Assembly: GCA_947074275.1 (NCBI GenBank)
Contig: CAMTPA010000021.1
Location: 1 to 43,055, forward strand
Direction of reading: 5' to 3'
Origin: an uncultured Bacteroides sp.
GTDB taxonomy: Bacteria; Bacteroidota; Bacteroidia; Bacteroidales; Bacteroidaceae
DNA length: 43,055 nt
Positions 25,133 to 33,701 of the stretch are shown here, piece after piece; the first letter of the stretch is position 1, and every line of letters starts with the position of its first letter. The notes beneath the pieces are model-generated. The model saw only the letters and a list, made by a program, of their open reading frames with translations, was not told where the DNA came from and ran no database searches. A program made the translations under genes and the position numbers.

Positions 25133-26012
25133 TTCAACTTCATTTTCTCTTTTATACCCAAAAGTCAAGAAAGGTAACCATAGAAAACTAATTTATTTGA
25201 AACAATCGTATAGGATGCAACAAAAAAGCAAAAGGCTCTCTCAAACGTTTATAGTTAAAGAGATAAATGTGAACAAGTGAGACGTGTAATGTTGATAAGT
25301 GGGAGGATGGATATTAAGAGATGAGCAAAAAAGAAACACCAAGATTTGCATAGCAAAGAAACGTCGGGCAACTCTGTAAATAGTCATTGGAACTCGTAAA
25401 TATGGGCATTGAGTTTTCGATTCTCATTTTTTAAAGTACGCTTTTGACGCTTCTTGTGCTTACAAACCTTTGTGATTCCTATCAGCTGCATTGACAATGC
25501 ATCAACACAAGCTAATTGAAAGAATTGTCTGAACGTTTTAATCACCAGATTTTATAAAATCAATCTATTTAATTCTTTTTCATTTATGGTGTTTCGAGGT
25601 TATGAACGGGTCAATCGTTTTCAACCTCTAAAACAACCATTGCCCGAAAGTATATCATTTATGACTTTTCACCAAAAAAAGAGGGGTGACAATAAGTGGA
25701 CATAGCAATATCGGGGTGACAACATTATTGTAAAACACTCATTATCAATGGCTATAAATAGGACAATGTGCTTCGCTCAATAGGTAAGAAAAATAAGTAA
25801 ACGAGCCAATGTCCACTTAAAAAAGTAGGGAGAGCTGTGCGTTTTATTCCATTTCACAAACTACATAATTATGCGTTTGGTAGATAGGCCTGCCCAGCTT
25901 GGTAGATAGGCCTATCCAGCTTGGTAGATAGAGCTACCTACCAAACGAAGTATAGCTATGTGAAAAAGCAACATAAAGAGTAGATTTTATGCAATTTGGA
26001 TTCTCCAAAAAT
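25133..26012. other. Long gene-free region with short repeats
   Basis: About 880 bases with no supported gene. It contains a direct repeat GGGGTGACAA (25683-25692 and 25713-25722, 30 bases apart), a 10-base inverted repeat AAGTGGACAT/ATGTCCACTT (25694-25703 and 25809-25818), and the 74-bp element at 25874-25947. Short stop-interrupted frames only. It may be the decayed remains of a mobile element, but no transposase fragment is readable. Confidence 0.6.
25874..25947. repeat. 74-bp element with three 22-base-period units and inverted ends
   Basis: Begins CGTTTGGTAG (25874-25883) and ends with the complement CTACCAAACG (25938-25947). Units TTGGTAGATAG start at 25877, 25899 and 25921, a period of 22 bases; units 1 and 2 continue GGCC and end CCAGC. 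Its length, three-unit plan and TTGGT core equal those of the element at 20204-20277. It lies 66 bases upstream of the -33 box of the TPR/HTH regulator gene. Confidence 0.85.
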
Positions 26013-26043
26013 TTGTATCATACGTTCAATGAACCTATCTTTG
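26013..26043 (+). promoter_or_regulatory. Bacteroidota-type promoter (TTG-N20-TATCTTTG) of the TPR/HTH regulator gene
   Basis: TTG at 26013-26015, a 20-base spacer, and TATCTTTG at 26036-26043 fit the phylum consensus in both boxes. The ATG follows 35 bases later. Confidence 0.8.
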
Positions 26044-26078
26044 AGGAGAAAAAAATCGAATTACTATAATACAACACA

Positions 26079-28064
26079 ATGCATCATCTTCTTTATAAAA
26101 TTAAAACAATATCAATACTTGGCATTTTCATTCTAATTGGCTATTCCGCCAATGCGCAAACAATAAATGTAGATAGTATCAAGCGCATTTATACCAAAAA
26201 TAAAAAGATAGATAAACAAAAAATAGATGTGAGCAATGATTTGGCTTATGCTATTTATTGGAAAGAATCCGAAGAGGCTTTACGATATGCAGAAGAGGCC
26301 TACGAATGGGCTAAAAAAATAGGCTACGATGAGGGCATAGCAAACAGCCTATGGATAAAAGGGGTAATACACATCAGGATTGATCGAAAAAAAGCACTGA
26401 ATTTGTTTGAAGAGGGGTATGAACTGGCAGAACAAATTGATTACAAAATAGGGATGTGTCGCACCCAAATAGGAATAACAAGTCTATACACCGATTTTGG
26501 AAAAATAGCCCAAAGCGACAGTATACTGAAGAGACTGTTGCCCATTGCAGAAAACATAAAAGATGACAGAATATTGGCCGACATCCATTATAGTCTTTCG
26601 CGCAATGGAGAACGCGAAGGAAGGTACTTGGAAGCTATCGACTTACTAAATAAGGTAATAGAGTTCAGCATCAAAAACAATGATTTATTAAAACTCAGCC
26701 AATCTTATGGGGGCATAGCCATCAATTACCAACGGCAAGGTAAGCTAAAAGAAGCATTGGAGTATAACATAAAAGCAAGACAGATATTTGAGCAAATAGG
26801 CCACAAACGAGGAGAAATTTCGACGCTGACTAATATAGGAGGCATACTGTATGCACAAAAGGAGTATGAGGCAGCCATCGAAATATTAATTCAATCATAC
26901 GAAATAGCGAAAACACAAAATAATAGCAGTCAAACTTGTGCAATCTTGCTCAATATAAGCAACATCTACCAAAAGCAAAACAACCCCGAAGCATTGGCCT
27001 GCCTCAAAAGAGCGTGGTCTATAGTCGATGGAGAGGACAAGAGTATTCAAATAGCAATTCTACAAAGCCTTTGTACCTATCACATTAGCCAAAATAGCTT
27101 CGATGAGGCAAACGATTATCTAAATCAAGCATTTGCTTTGGCAGACACTTTTTCGAACAAAAGCAAACTCCCAGAGCTATGGATGGTAAAAGGGGTATAT
27201 CACAACAAAAGAAACCAACACGCCTCAGCCATCGAATATGCGCAAAAAGCTCTTGAGGAAGCCACCAAGCGAAACTTGAACAGCATCGTGCAAGAATCGA
27301 TGCTAACAATGGTGGACAGCTACTCGAAAATGGGTAATTATAAAAATGCGCTCGAGCTTTATATACGTCACAAAGCATTGAATGACAGCATTTTCAATGA
27401 GAGCAACATCCGTAAGCTAACCTTGCTCGAAAGTTCGTATGAATATGATAAGCAAAAAAGAGAGTATGAACTTGAACACGCTAAGCACGAAATGAAAATC
27501 AAAAACCAACGACACATTATTGGTGGAGTAACTGCCATAGCGGTACTTATATTTGTGATGTTGGTGATGATGTATCGATCGAGTAAACTTAAAAAGCGTA
27601 TCTTGAGGCTACAAATTAAAAACATAAACCGCGAGATAGAGATGCAACAACAAGAAATGGCTGCCGCCAAGCTAAAATTGGTGCAAAATGCCGAGAGGGA
27701 TTCACGCTGCATCAAACTGCTTGAAAGTATGGAAGAAAAGGCAGAAAACAGTCTGAAAGAAAATATGCGTTCGCTCATCAGTTATTATAAAAATCAATCA
27801 GACAATTCGAGCTGGCAAGAGTTCGAGACGCTATTCACAAAGATAACTCCTCAGTTTTACGATCAATTGCATCAACGCTTCCCTACCCTCACCCCCAACG
27901 AACGAAAACTTTGCGTGTTTTTGAAACTGAATATGAGCAACAAAGAGATTGGGAATATCACTTTCCAATCGGAAGAAGCTCTTAAAAAAGCTCGGTTGCG
28001 TCTTCGCAAAAAACTAAATATTGAGCGTGAAACAAACTTGAACACATTCTTTCAGGATTTGTAG
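26079..28064 (+). CDS. Membrane-anchored TPR protein with C-terminal LuxR-like HTH
   Basis: A 661-residue regulator. Signal segment to about residue 26 (SANAQ); extracytoplasmic TPR repeats, about 55-440 (repeating A/G-x-x-Y patterns such as GEREGRYLEAIDLL, YQRQGKLKEALEYN, YAQKEYEAAIEIL); one membrane helix at 480-499; a cytoplasmic coiled coil (505-560); and a C-terminal helix-turn-helix LTPNERKLCVFLKLNMSNKEIG (604-625) followed by a recognition-type helix rich in Arg/Lys. This architecture is a one-component, membrane-bound transcription factor known in Bacteroidota. It has its own strong promoter and terminator. Its target is unknown; the repeat element at 25874 lies just upstream and may serve autoregulation. 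Confidence 0.85.
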   Translation: MHHLLYKIKTISILGIFILIGYSANAQTINVDSIKRIYTKNKKIDKQKIDVSNDLAYAIYWKESEEALRYAEEAYEWAKKIGYDEGIANSLWIKGVIHIRIDRKKALNLFEEGYELAEQIDYKIGMCRTQIGITSLYTDFGKIAQSDSILKRLLPIAENIKDDRILADIHYSLSRNGEREGRYLEAIDLLNKVIEFSIKNNDLLKLSQSYGGIAINYQRQGKLKEALEYNIKARQIFEQIGHKRGEISTLTNIGGILYAQKEYEAAIEILIQSYEIAKTQNNSSQTCAILLNISNIYQKQNNPEALACLKRAWSIVDGEDKSIQIAILQSLCTYHISQNSFDEANDYLNQAFALADTFSNKSKLPELWMVKGVYHNKRNQHASAIEYAQKALEEATKRNLNSIVQESMLTMVDSYSKMGNYKNALELYIRHKALNDSIFNESNIRKLTLLESSYEYDKQKREYELEHAKHEMKIKNQRHIIGGVTAIAVLIFVMLVMMYRSSKLKKRILRLQIKNINREIEMQQQEMAAAKLKLVQNAERDSRCIKLLESMEEKAENSLKENMRSLISYYKNQSDNSSWQEFETLFTKITPQFYDQLHQRFPTLTPNERKLCVFLKLNMSNKEIGNITFQSEEALKKARLRLRKKLNIERETNLNTFFQDL

Positions 28065-28081
28065 CGTAAGCAAGAAGAAAC

Positions 28082-28133
28082 AAAAGAAGCGGGGCAAACT
28101 CTTTTTATCCAAAGAATTTGCCCCGCTTCTTTT
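28082..28133. terminator. Bidirectional terminator between the TPR/HTH gene and sufS
   Basis: A perfect 17-base-pair stem (arms 28082-28098 and 28117-28133) reading AAAAGAAGCGGGGCAAA and its complement, with A- and T-rich edges, between convergent genes. Confidence 0.92.
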
Positions 28134-28158
28134 TATTTAGGCAATCAACGAAACTAAA

Positions 28159-29370
28159 TCAAAACATCTGACTTACACGCTTAATGCCCTCTACCAACAC
28201 ATCAATCTCTTGCTCTGTGTTGTACATCGCAAACGAAGCACGAATAGTGCCTTCTATACCTAAACGTTGCATCAGAGGTTGGGCGCAATGATGCCCAGTA
28301 CGTACAGCAATACCCAAACGGTCGAGCAAGGTGCCCATATCGAAGTGGTGAATATCGCCCACTAAGAATGAAATAACTCCCCCTTTGTGTGCCGCTTCGC
28401 CAAAAATACGCATACCAGGAATCTCTTTCATCTTGGCAGTAGCATACTGAGTGAGACGATGTTCGTGGACTGCAATGTGATCGATACCAATGCCATTGAC
28501 ATAATCCAATGCTTTTGCAAAAGCGGTAGTCCCGATATAGTCGGGCGTACCTGCTTCAAACTTAAAAGGCAGTTCATTGAAAGTGGTTTTCTCGAACGAC
28601 ACGTGTTTTATCATCTCACCTCCACCTTGGTAGGGAGGAAGACGATCGAGCCACTCTTCTTTGCCATATACCACACCGATACCCGTAGGCCCATATACCT
28701 TATGAGCAGAAAACACAATAAAATCGGCATCCAAATCTTGTACATCCACCTTCATATGAGGGATAGATTGGGCAGCGTCTACCAAAAACGGCACGCCGTG
28801 TTTGTGAGCAGTAGCAATCATCTCTTTCACAGGATTGATAGTTCCCAATACGTTGGATACTTGCATAATGCTTACAATTTTGGTACGCTCCGTAAAGAGT
28901 TTTTCGTATTCATCGAGTAGCAGTTCCCCTTTATCGTTCATAGGCACTACCTTTATCTTAATGCCTTTGCGTGCTTGCAACAATTGCCACGGCACAATGT
29001 TGCTATGATGCTCCATCACCGATACAATGACTTCGTCACCCTCTTGCATAAACTCTTGTCCAAAGGTTGATACCAGCAGATTGATTCCTTCGGTAGTGCC
29101 ACGTGTAAAGATAATCTCGTTGGTGCTACGAGCATTAATATAATGACGTACCGTTTCGCGCGAGCTTTCGTGCAGCTCGGTAGCCTGCTGCGACAGATAA
29201 TGCACCCCACGATGCACATTGGCATTGACCGAATAATACTCATCGGTAATAGCATCTACCACAATACGTGGTTTTTGAGTGGTAGCCCCATTGTCTAAAT
29301 AGACCAAAGGTTTGCCATAAACCTTGCGGTCGAGAATGGGGAAATCTTGGCGAATTCTTTGTATATCCAT
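28159..29370 (-). CDS. sufS: Cysteine desulfurase SufS
   Basis: PLP enzyme that takes sulfur from cysteine and passes it to the SufBCD scaffold for Fe-S cluster building; cytosolic. PLP lysine is Lys224 in SAHKVYGPTG; catalytic Cys362 is in RTGHHCAQPLM, the group-II (SufS) pattern. Length 403 is normal. It is the last gene of the sufBCDS cluster, 12 bases after sufD. No sufE or sufU is present in the window, so the sulfur acceptor protein must be encoded elsewhere. Confidence 0.96.
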   Translation of the reverse strand: MDIQRIRQDFPILDRKVYGKPLVYLDNGATTQKPRIVVDAITDEYYSVNANVHRGVHYLSQQATELHESSRETVRHYINARSTNEIIFTRGTTEGINLLVSTFGQEFMQEGDEVIVSVMEHHSNIVPWQLLQARKGIKIKVVPMNDKGELLLDEYEKLFTERTKIVSIMQVSNVLGTINPVKEMIATAHKHGVPFLVDAAQSIPHMKVDVQDLDADFIVFSAHKVYGPTGIGVVYGKEEWLDRLPPYQGGGEMIKHVSFEKTTFNELPFKFEAGTPDYIGTTAFAKALDYVNGIGIDHIAVHEHRLTQYATAKMKEIPGMRIFGEAAHKGGVISFLVGDIHHFDMGTLLDRLGIAVRTGHHCAQPLMQRLGIEGTIRASFAMYNTEQEIDVLVEGIKRVSQMF

Positions 29371-29382
29371 AATGCTGAGCTA

Positions 29383-30726
29383 TTATTTACAGATGGCACA
29401 TCCTTGGCATTTATTGAGTTCGCCGCGGAAGCGTTTCTCTACTAAAATGTGCAGACGGTCTTTCAATGGTTCCATACGTATCTTGTCAATCACCTCGTTG
29501 ACAAAGGCAAACATCAACAACAAGCGAGCTTCTTTTTCGGCAATGCCACGAGCACGCATATAGAAAAGAGCTTTCTCATCGAGTTGGCCTACTGTTGCGC
29601 CGTGCGAACACTTCACATCATCGGCATATATTTCTAATTGCGGCTGCGTGTACATACGAGCTTCACGAGTAGCCAATAAGTTGCGATTGGTCATTTGTGA
29701 GCTGGTTTGTTGTGCATCAGGACGCACCAACACCATTCCTGTAAATGCTCCCACAGCAGAGTCATCGAGCACATATTTAAAGAGTTCGTTGCTTACACAG
29801 TGAGGCACAGCGTGTTCGATTGTGGTATTATTGTCTATTTGCTGTTTTTTATCGGCAATAGCCATACCACAAAGGTTTATTTCTGCCCCTTCGCCCACCA
29901 AAGTCACTTGGGTATTGTTGCGTGTCACACCATTGTGCAGCGTCATACCATTGAGCAACACATTGCTGTTAGCCTTTTGCTCTACATACATATTGCTTAT
30001 TCGCACGGTGTTGGTATGTGTCTCTTCCAATTCGTAGAAATCGAACTTTGCATTCTCACCCACGAACACCTCTACTACTTGTGTAGCAAGAAAATTCACC
30101 TCATCCATAGCGTGATCGCAAGTTAGCATACAAGCCTGCGCCCCTTCTTCGAGCACCACAAGCACCCGTCGGTTGGACATAAAATCGACATCGCCACGAA
30201 GAATATTCACCAACTGAATGGGCCTTTCTACCACTACATTCTTGGGAACATAAAGAAATACTCCGTCTTGCGCAAAGGCCGTATTAAAAGCAGTCACACC
30301 ATCTTTTGACGTGTCAGCAAGCTGTCCGTAATACTTCTGTACCAATTCGGGATGTTGCAATGCCGCATCTTTCAAAGAAGTCATCAGTACTCCTTCGGGC
30401 AGATTAGTCCGAGGCAGTTCTTTGTTATAAAAAGCATCGTTCACCACAAAAAAGAGTACAGTACTCATATTGGGCACATCGCACTTAAACACCTCATAGG
30501 GGTTAACAGGAATGTCAAGCCGATTCAAATTCAACCCAAAATCGGGTGCAAAATATTGGCTAACATCGATATATTTATAGTTTTCTTGTTTGCGAGTGGG
30601 GAAACCCAACTCACGAAAATGATTGAAGCCAGCCGTACGCTTTTGGTTGAGCGCCGGAGCAGTATGACGGCAAATCATATCTTCGCATTGCAAGAAGAGG
30701 TCGATATATTGTTGTTCTACACTCAT
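29383..30726 (-). CDS. sufD: Fe-S cluster assembly protein SufD
   Basis: Scaffold partner of SufB and SufC in the SufBC2D complex. The beta-helix core is visible in the central region (residues about 150-370), with family motifs such as KCSHGATVGQLDEKALFYMRARG near the end (His in SHGATVG). Length 447 is typical for this phylum. It ends with a Cys-containing tail (ELNKCQGCAICK), as in other Bacteroidales SufD. It begins 60 bases after sufC, and this spacer holds a 9-base-pair hairpin; sufS follows after 12 bases. Confidence 0.94.
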   Translation of the reverse strand: MSVEQQYIDLFLQCEDMICRHTAPALNQKRTAGFNHFRELGFPTRKQENYKYIDVSQYFAPDFGLNLNRLDIPVNPYEVFKCDVPNMSTVLFFVVNDAFYNKELPRTNLPEGVLMTSLKDAALQHPELVQKYYGQLADTSKDGVTAFNTAFAQDGVFLYVPKNVVVERPIQLVNILRGDVDFMSNRRVLVVLEEGAQACMLTCDHAMDEVNFLATQVVEVFVGENAKFDFYELEETHTNTVRISNMYVEQKANSNVLLNGMTLHNGVTRNNTQVTLVGEGAEINLCGMAIADKKQQIDNNTTIEHAVPHCVSNELFKYVLDDSAVGAFTGMVLVRPDAQQTSSQMTNRNLLATREARMYTQPQLEIYADDVKCSHGATVGQLDEKALFYMRARGIAEKEARLLLMFAFVNEVIDKIRMEPLKDRLHILVEKRFRGELNKCQGCAICK

Positions 30727-30755
30727 ATATATATTCTTTTTATTTTTATTTTCAT

Positions 30756-30778
30756 TTTATTGTGTGTTCCACAATAAA
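30756..30778. other. Intercistronic hairpin between sufC and sufD
   Basis: A perfect 9-base-pair inverted repeat TTTATTGTG/CACAATAAA (30756-30764, 30770-30778). On the transcribed strand the following bases are A-rich, not T-rich, so it is unlikely to terminate; it may stabilise or process the suf mRNA. Confidence 0.5.
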
Positions 30779-30786
30779 TCGAATTA

Positions 30787-31539
30787 TCATTCGCCCAACT
30801 CTTTCTTTATCCAGTCGTAGCCTTTTTCTTCAAGTTCGAGCACCAGTTCGGGGCCTGCCGTTTTTACGATGCGTCCTTTGTAAAGCACGTGTACAATATC
30901 GGGCTTAATATAGTCGAGCAAGCGTTGATAGTGTGTGATAACGATGCAGCTACTTTCTGGTGTTTTTAGTTTGTTTACCCCTTCGGCCACAATGCGCAGG
31001 GCATCTATATCCAGCCCAGAATCCGTCTCGTCCAAAATACTAAGCATTGGTTCGAGCATTGCCATTTGGAATATCTCATTGCGCTTCTTCTCACCACCCG
31101 AAAAGCCTTCGTTTACCGAACGGTTAGCAAGCTTATTGTCAAGTTCTACAACAGCACGTTTTTCGCGCATCAACTTCAAGAACTCGCTTGCGGTAAGGGG
31201 TGTCAAACCTTTGTATTTACGTTGTTCGTTGACAGCCGCACGCATAAAGTTGACCATACTTACACCGGGAATTTCTACTGGATATTGAAAACTCAAGAAC
31301 AGCCCTTCGTGACTACGATCTTCGGGAGATAGCTCAAGCAAATCCTTTCCACGAAACATTACCGAGCCTTTGGTCACTTCAAAAGCAGGATTGCCCACCA
31401 AAACAGATGACAATGTACTTTTTCCTGAGCCATTGGGTCCCATTATTGCGTGTACTTCACCAGGATTCACAGTCAGATTAATACCTTTCAATATCTCCTT
31501 ACCATTGATATTGGCGTGGAGGTCTTTTATCTCTAACAT
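30787..31539 (-). CDS. sufC: Fe-S cluster assembly ATPase SufC
   Basis: ABC-type ATPase that drives conformational change in the SufBC2D scaffold; cytosolic, not a transporter. Walker A GPNGSGKS, signature SGGEKKR and Walker B LSILDETDSGLD are all present. The ATG at 31539 (MLEIKDLHA) gives 250 residues, the usual SufC length. Upstream in-frame ATGs at 31548 and 31554 would add 3-5 residues and cannot be excluded; the frame extends to a TTG at 31587, directly after sufB, which is unlikely. It is part of the sufBCDS operon. Confidence 0.95.
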   Translation of the reverse strand: MLEIKDLHANINGKEILKGINLTVNPGEVHAIMGPNGSGKSTLSSVLVGNPAFEVTKGSVMFRGKDLLELSPEDRSHEGLFLSFQYPVEIPGVSMVNFMRAAVNEQRKYKGLTPLTASEFLKLMREKRAVVELDNKLANRSVNEGFSGGEKKRNEIFQMAMLEPMLSILDETDSGLDIDALRIVAEGVNKLKTPESSCIVITHYQRLLDYIKPDIVHVLYKGRIVKTAGPELVLELEEKGYDWIKKELGE

Positions 31540-31587
31540 TGGTTTCATTTCCATATTGATATTTTCTGTTTTTACTTGATTAAACAA

Positions 31588-33096
31588 TTAGCCTACACTA
31601 CCTTCGAGCGATACAGCAAGCAATTTTTGTGCCTCTACCGCAAACTCCATAGGCAGTTTGTTGAGCACCTCTTTTGCATATCCATTCACAATCAACCCAA
31701 TGGCATCTTCGGTGGGAATGCCACGCTGATTACAGTAGAATATCTGATCTTCACTTATCTTGCTTGTAGTAGCCTCGTGTTCTACTTGGGCTGTTTCGTT
31801 TCGTATATCCATATAAGGGAATGTATGTGCTCCACACTTATCGCCCAAAAGCAAAGAGTCGCACTGGCTATAATTGCGAGCATTATCAGCTTTGGAAGCA
31901 ACACGCACCAATCCGCGATAAGAGTTTTCACTCTTTCCTGCCGATATACCTTTGCTCACAATCGTGCTACGTGTATTCTTACCTAAATGAATCATTTTCG
32001 TACCCGTATCTGCTTGTTGGTAGTTATTAGTCACCGCTACCGAGTAAAATTCAGCCGTAGAGTTATCGCCAGTAAGAATGCACGATGGATATTTCCACGT
32101 GATAGCCGAGCCTGTTTCTACTTGCGTCCACGAGAGTTTGCTATCTACGCCTTTACAATTGCCACGTTTGGTCACAAAATTATATACCCCTCCTTTTCCT
32201 TCTGCATCGCCTGGATACCAGTTTTGCACAGTAGAATATTTCACTTCAGCGCGATCGTGAACAATAATTTCTACAATGGCAGCGTGGAGTTGATTTTCAT
32301 CGCGCATAGGTGCTGTACATCCTTCGAGATAAGAAACATACGAATCGTCATCTGCCACAATCAGCGTGCGTTCAAACTGACCCGTATTAGCTGCATTGAT
32401 GCGGAAATAGGTGGAAAGCTCCATCGGACAACGAACACCTTTGGGTATATATACAAACGATCCATCGGAGAATACAGCCGAGTTGAGCGCAGCAAAAAAG
32501 TTATCACGATAGTTCACTACCGAACCCAAGTATTTTTTCACTAAATCGGGGTGTTCCTTTACAGCCTCGCTAAATGAACAAAAGATAATACCTTTCTCCA
32601 TCAACGTCTCTTTAAAAGTCGTTTTCACCGATACCGAGTCGAGCACTGCATCTACCGCTATACCACTGAGTGCCATACGTTCCTCCAGTGGAATACCAAG
32701 CTTGTCGAATGTTTTAATAAGCTCGGGATCAACCTCATCCATACTCTTAGGGCCTTCTTTCTTTTTAGTAGGGTCGGCATAATAAGAGATAGCCTGATAG
32801 TCGATTGGTGGAATGCGTAAATGCGCCCAAGTAGGCATTTCGAGTGTTAGCCAGTACTCATAGGCTTGCAAACGAAACTCAAGCAACCATTCTGGTTCTT
32901 CTTTTTTTGAAGAAATAAGTCGAATTACATCTTCGTTTAAGCCTTTCTCAATGATGTCGGTATGAATATCACTGGTAAAGCCATATTTATATTTCTCTTC
33001 GGCCAATTGGCGCACAAATTCATTGGATTGCTTTACACCATCCGTTTTGGCATTATTTGCCTGAGGCTTATTATTATTGAATTTTTCTTTTTGCAT
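31588..33096 (-). CDS. sufB: Fe-S cluster assembly scaffold SufB
   Basis: Main scaffold of the SufBC2D complex on which Fe-S clusters form. A 502-residue protein with the typical SufB core: [60 protein letters not shown] and [21 protein letters not shown] (the conserved cysteines implicated in sulfur acceptance). The N-terminal 20 residues are Asn/Gln/Lys rich and poorly conserved. It follows cvpA after 3 bases and precedes sufC by about 50, first suf gene of the operon. Confidence 0.96.
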   Translation of the reverse strand: MQKEKFNNNKPQANNAKTDGVKQSNEFVRQLAEEKYKYGFTSDIHTDIIEKGLNEDVIRLISSKKEEPEWLLEFRLQAYEYWLTLEMPTWAHLRIPPIDYQAISYYADPTKKKEGPKSMDEVDPELIKTFDKLGIPLEERMALSGIAVDAVLDSVSVKTTFKETLMEKGIIFCSFSEAVKEHPDLVKKYLGSVVNYRDNFFAALNSAVFSDGSFVYIPKGVRCPMELSTYFRINAANTGQFERTLIVADDDSYVSYLEGCTAPMRDENQLHAAIVEIIVHDRAEVKYSTVQNWYPGDAEGKGGVYNFVTKRGNCKGVDSKLSWTQVETGSAITWKYPSCILTGDNSTAEFYSVAVTNNYQQADTGTKMIHLGKNTRSTIVSKGISAGKSENSYRGLVRVASKADNARNYSQCDSLLLGDKCGAHTFPYMDIRNETAQVEHEATTSKISEDQIFYCNQRGIPTEDAIGLIVNGYAKEVLNKLPMEFAVEAQKLLAVSLEGSVG

Positions 33097-33099
33097 TGT

Positions 33100-33612
33100 T
33101 TATAAATGAAATTCATTAATATATTGTTGTGTTACCTTCTTAGCAGCAGGGAAAAATATTACCGCAACCTTCTGCATCGGATAGTATAACACAGAGCTTT
33201 CTTTCTTTGTTTTATCAATCAGCGTGTTATCAGGATCAATGTATTCGATAAGTACAAGCACAATGCTTGCCAACAAAAGATATTTTAAACCACCCAGCAA
33301 AGCTCCTATCAGACGATTGAGCCAGCCCAAGTGAATTACTTCCATCGCTTTTGTGACGAGAGATGCTACAAAGATAAACAATAATGGCACAATTATCCAG
33401 ATTGCCGCAAAAGAGATAATATGCGCCGTTGTCATCGAGCCATCTACAAGTGGTGATATTTTTTCCGCTACTGAGGCATAAAGCGTTTTTGCAGCAAAAA
33501 GTCCCACTATTAAGCCCAAGATGGAGGCAAGCTGACGAATAGCTCCTTTAGAAAAACCTGTAAGAACTCCAGCTGCAATAACAACTAACAAAATAATATC
33601 AATAGTAGTCAT
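33100..33612 (-). CDS. CvpA family membrane protein
   Basis: A 170-residue integral membrane protein with four hydrophobic segments (about residues 5-21, 29-46, 65-90 and 103-121). The opening MTTIDIILLVVIAAGVLTGFSKGAIRQL is the typical CvpA/colicin V production family start with its GxxKG motif. The molecular function is not settled in any organism; members have been linked to membrane stress and biofilm formation. It lies 3 bases before sufB and follows infB after a terminator-like hairpin, so it probably leads the suf transcript. This cvpA-sufB linkage recurs in Bacteroidales. Confidence 0.88.
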   Translation of the reverse strand: MTTIDIILLVVIAAGVLTGFSKGAIRQLASILGLIVGLFAAKTLYASVAEKISPLVDGSMTTAHIISFAAIWIIVPLLFIFVASLVTKAMEVIHLGWLNRLIGALLGGLKYLLLASIVLVLIEYIDPDNTLIDKTKKESSVLYYPMQKVAVIFFPAAKKVTQQYINEFHL

Positions 33613-33619
33613 AACCTAT

Positions 33620-33676
33620 ATAAAATAAAACAAGGTGGTAAGGTGGCGTTTAAACAACGTTACCACATTACCACCT
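33620..33676 (-). terminator. Terminator-like hairpin between infB and cvpA (minus strand)
   Basis: Minus-strand arms AGGTGGTAATGTGG (33676-33663) and CCACCTTACCACCT (33646-33633) pair with one mismatch and a possible inner CGTT/AACG extension, followed by a T-rich tract on the minus strand (33632-33622). Likely ends the rimP-nusA-infB transcript. Confidence 0.75.
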
Positions 33677-33701
33677 CGATATTATGTCAATACGTTGTTC
33701 T

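Noticed and set aside
25877..25947. CRISPR-like direct repeats
   Set aside because: Units are contiguous at 22-base period, with no unique spacers of 25-40 bases and no cas genes.
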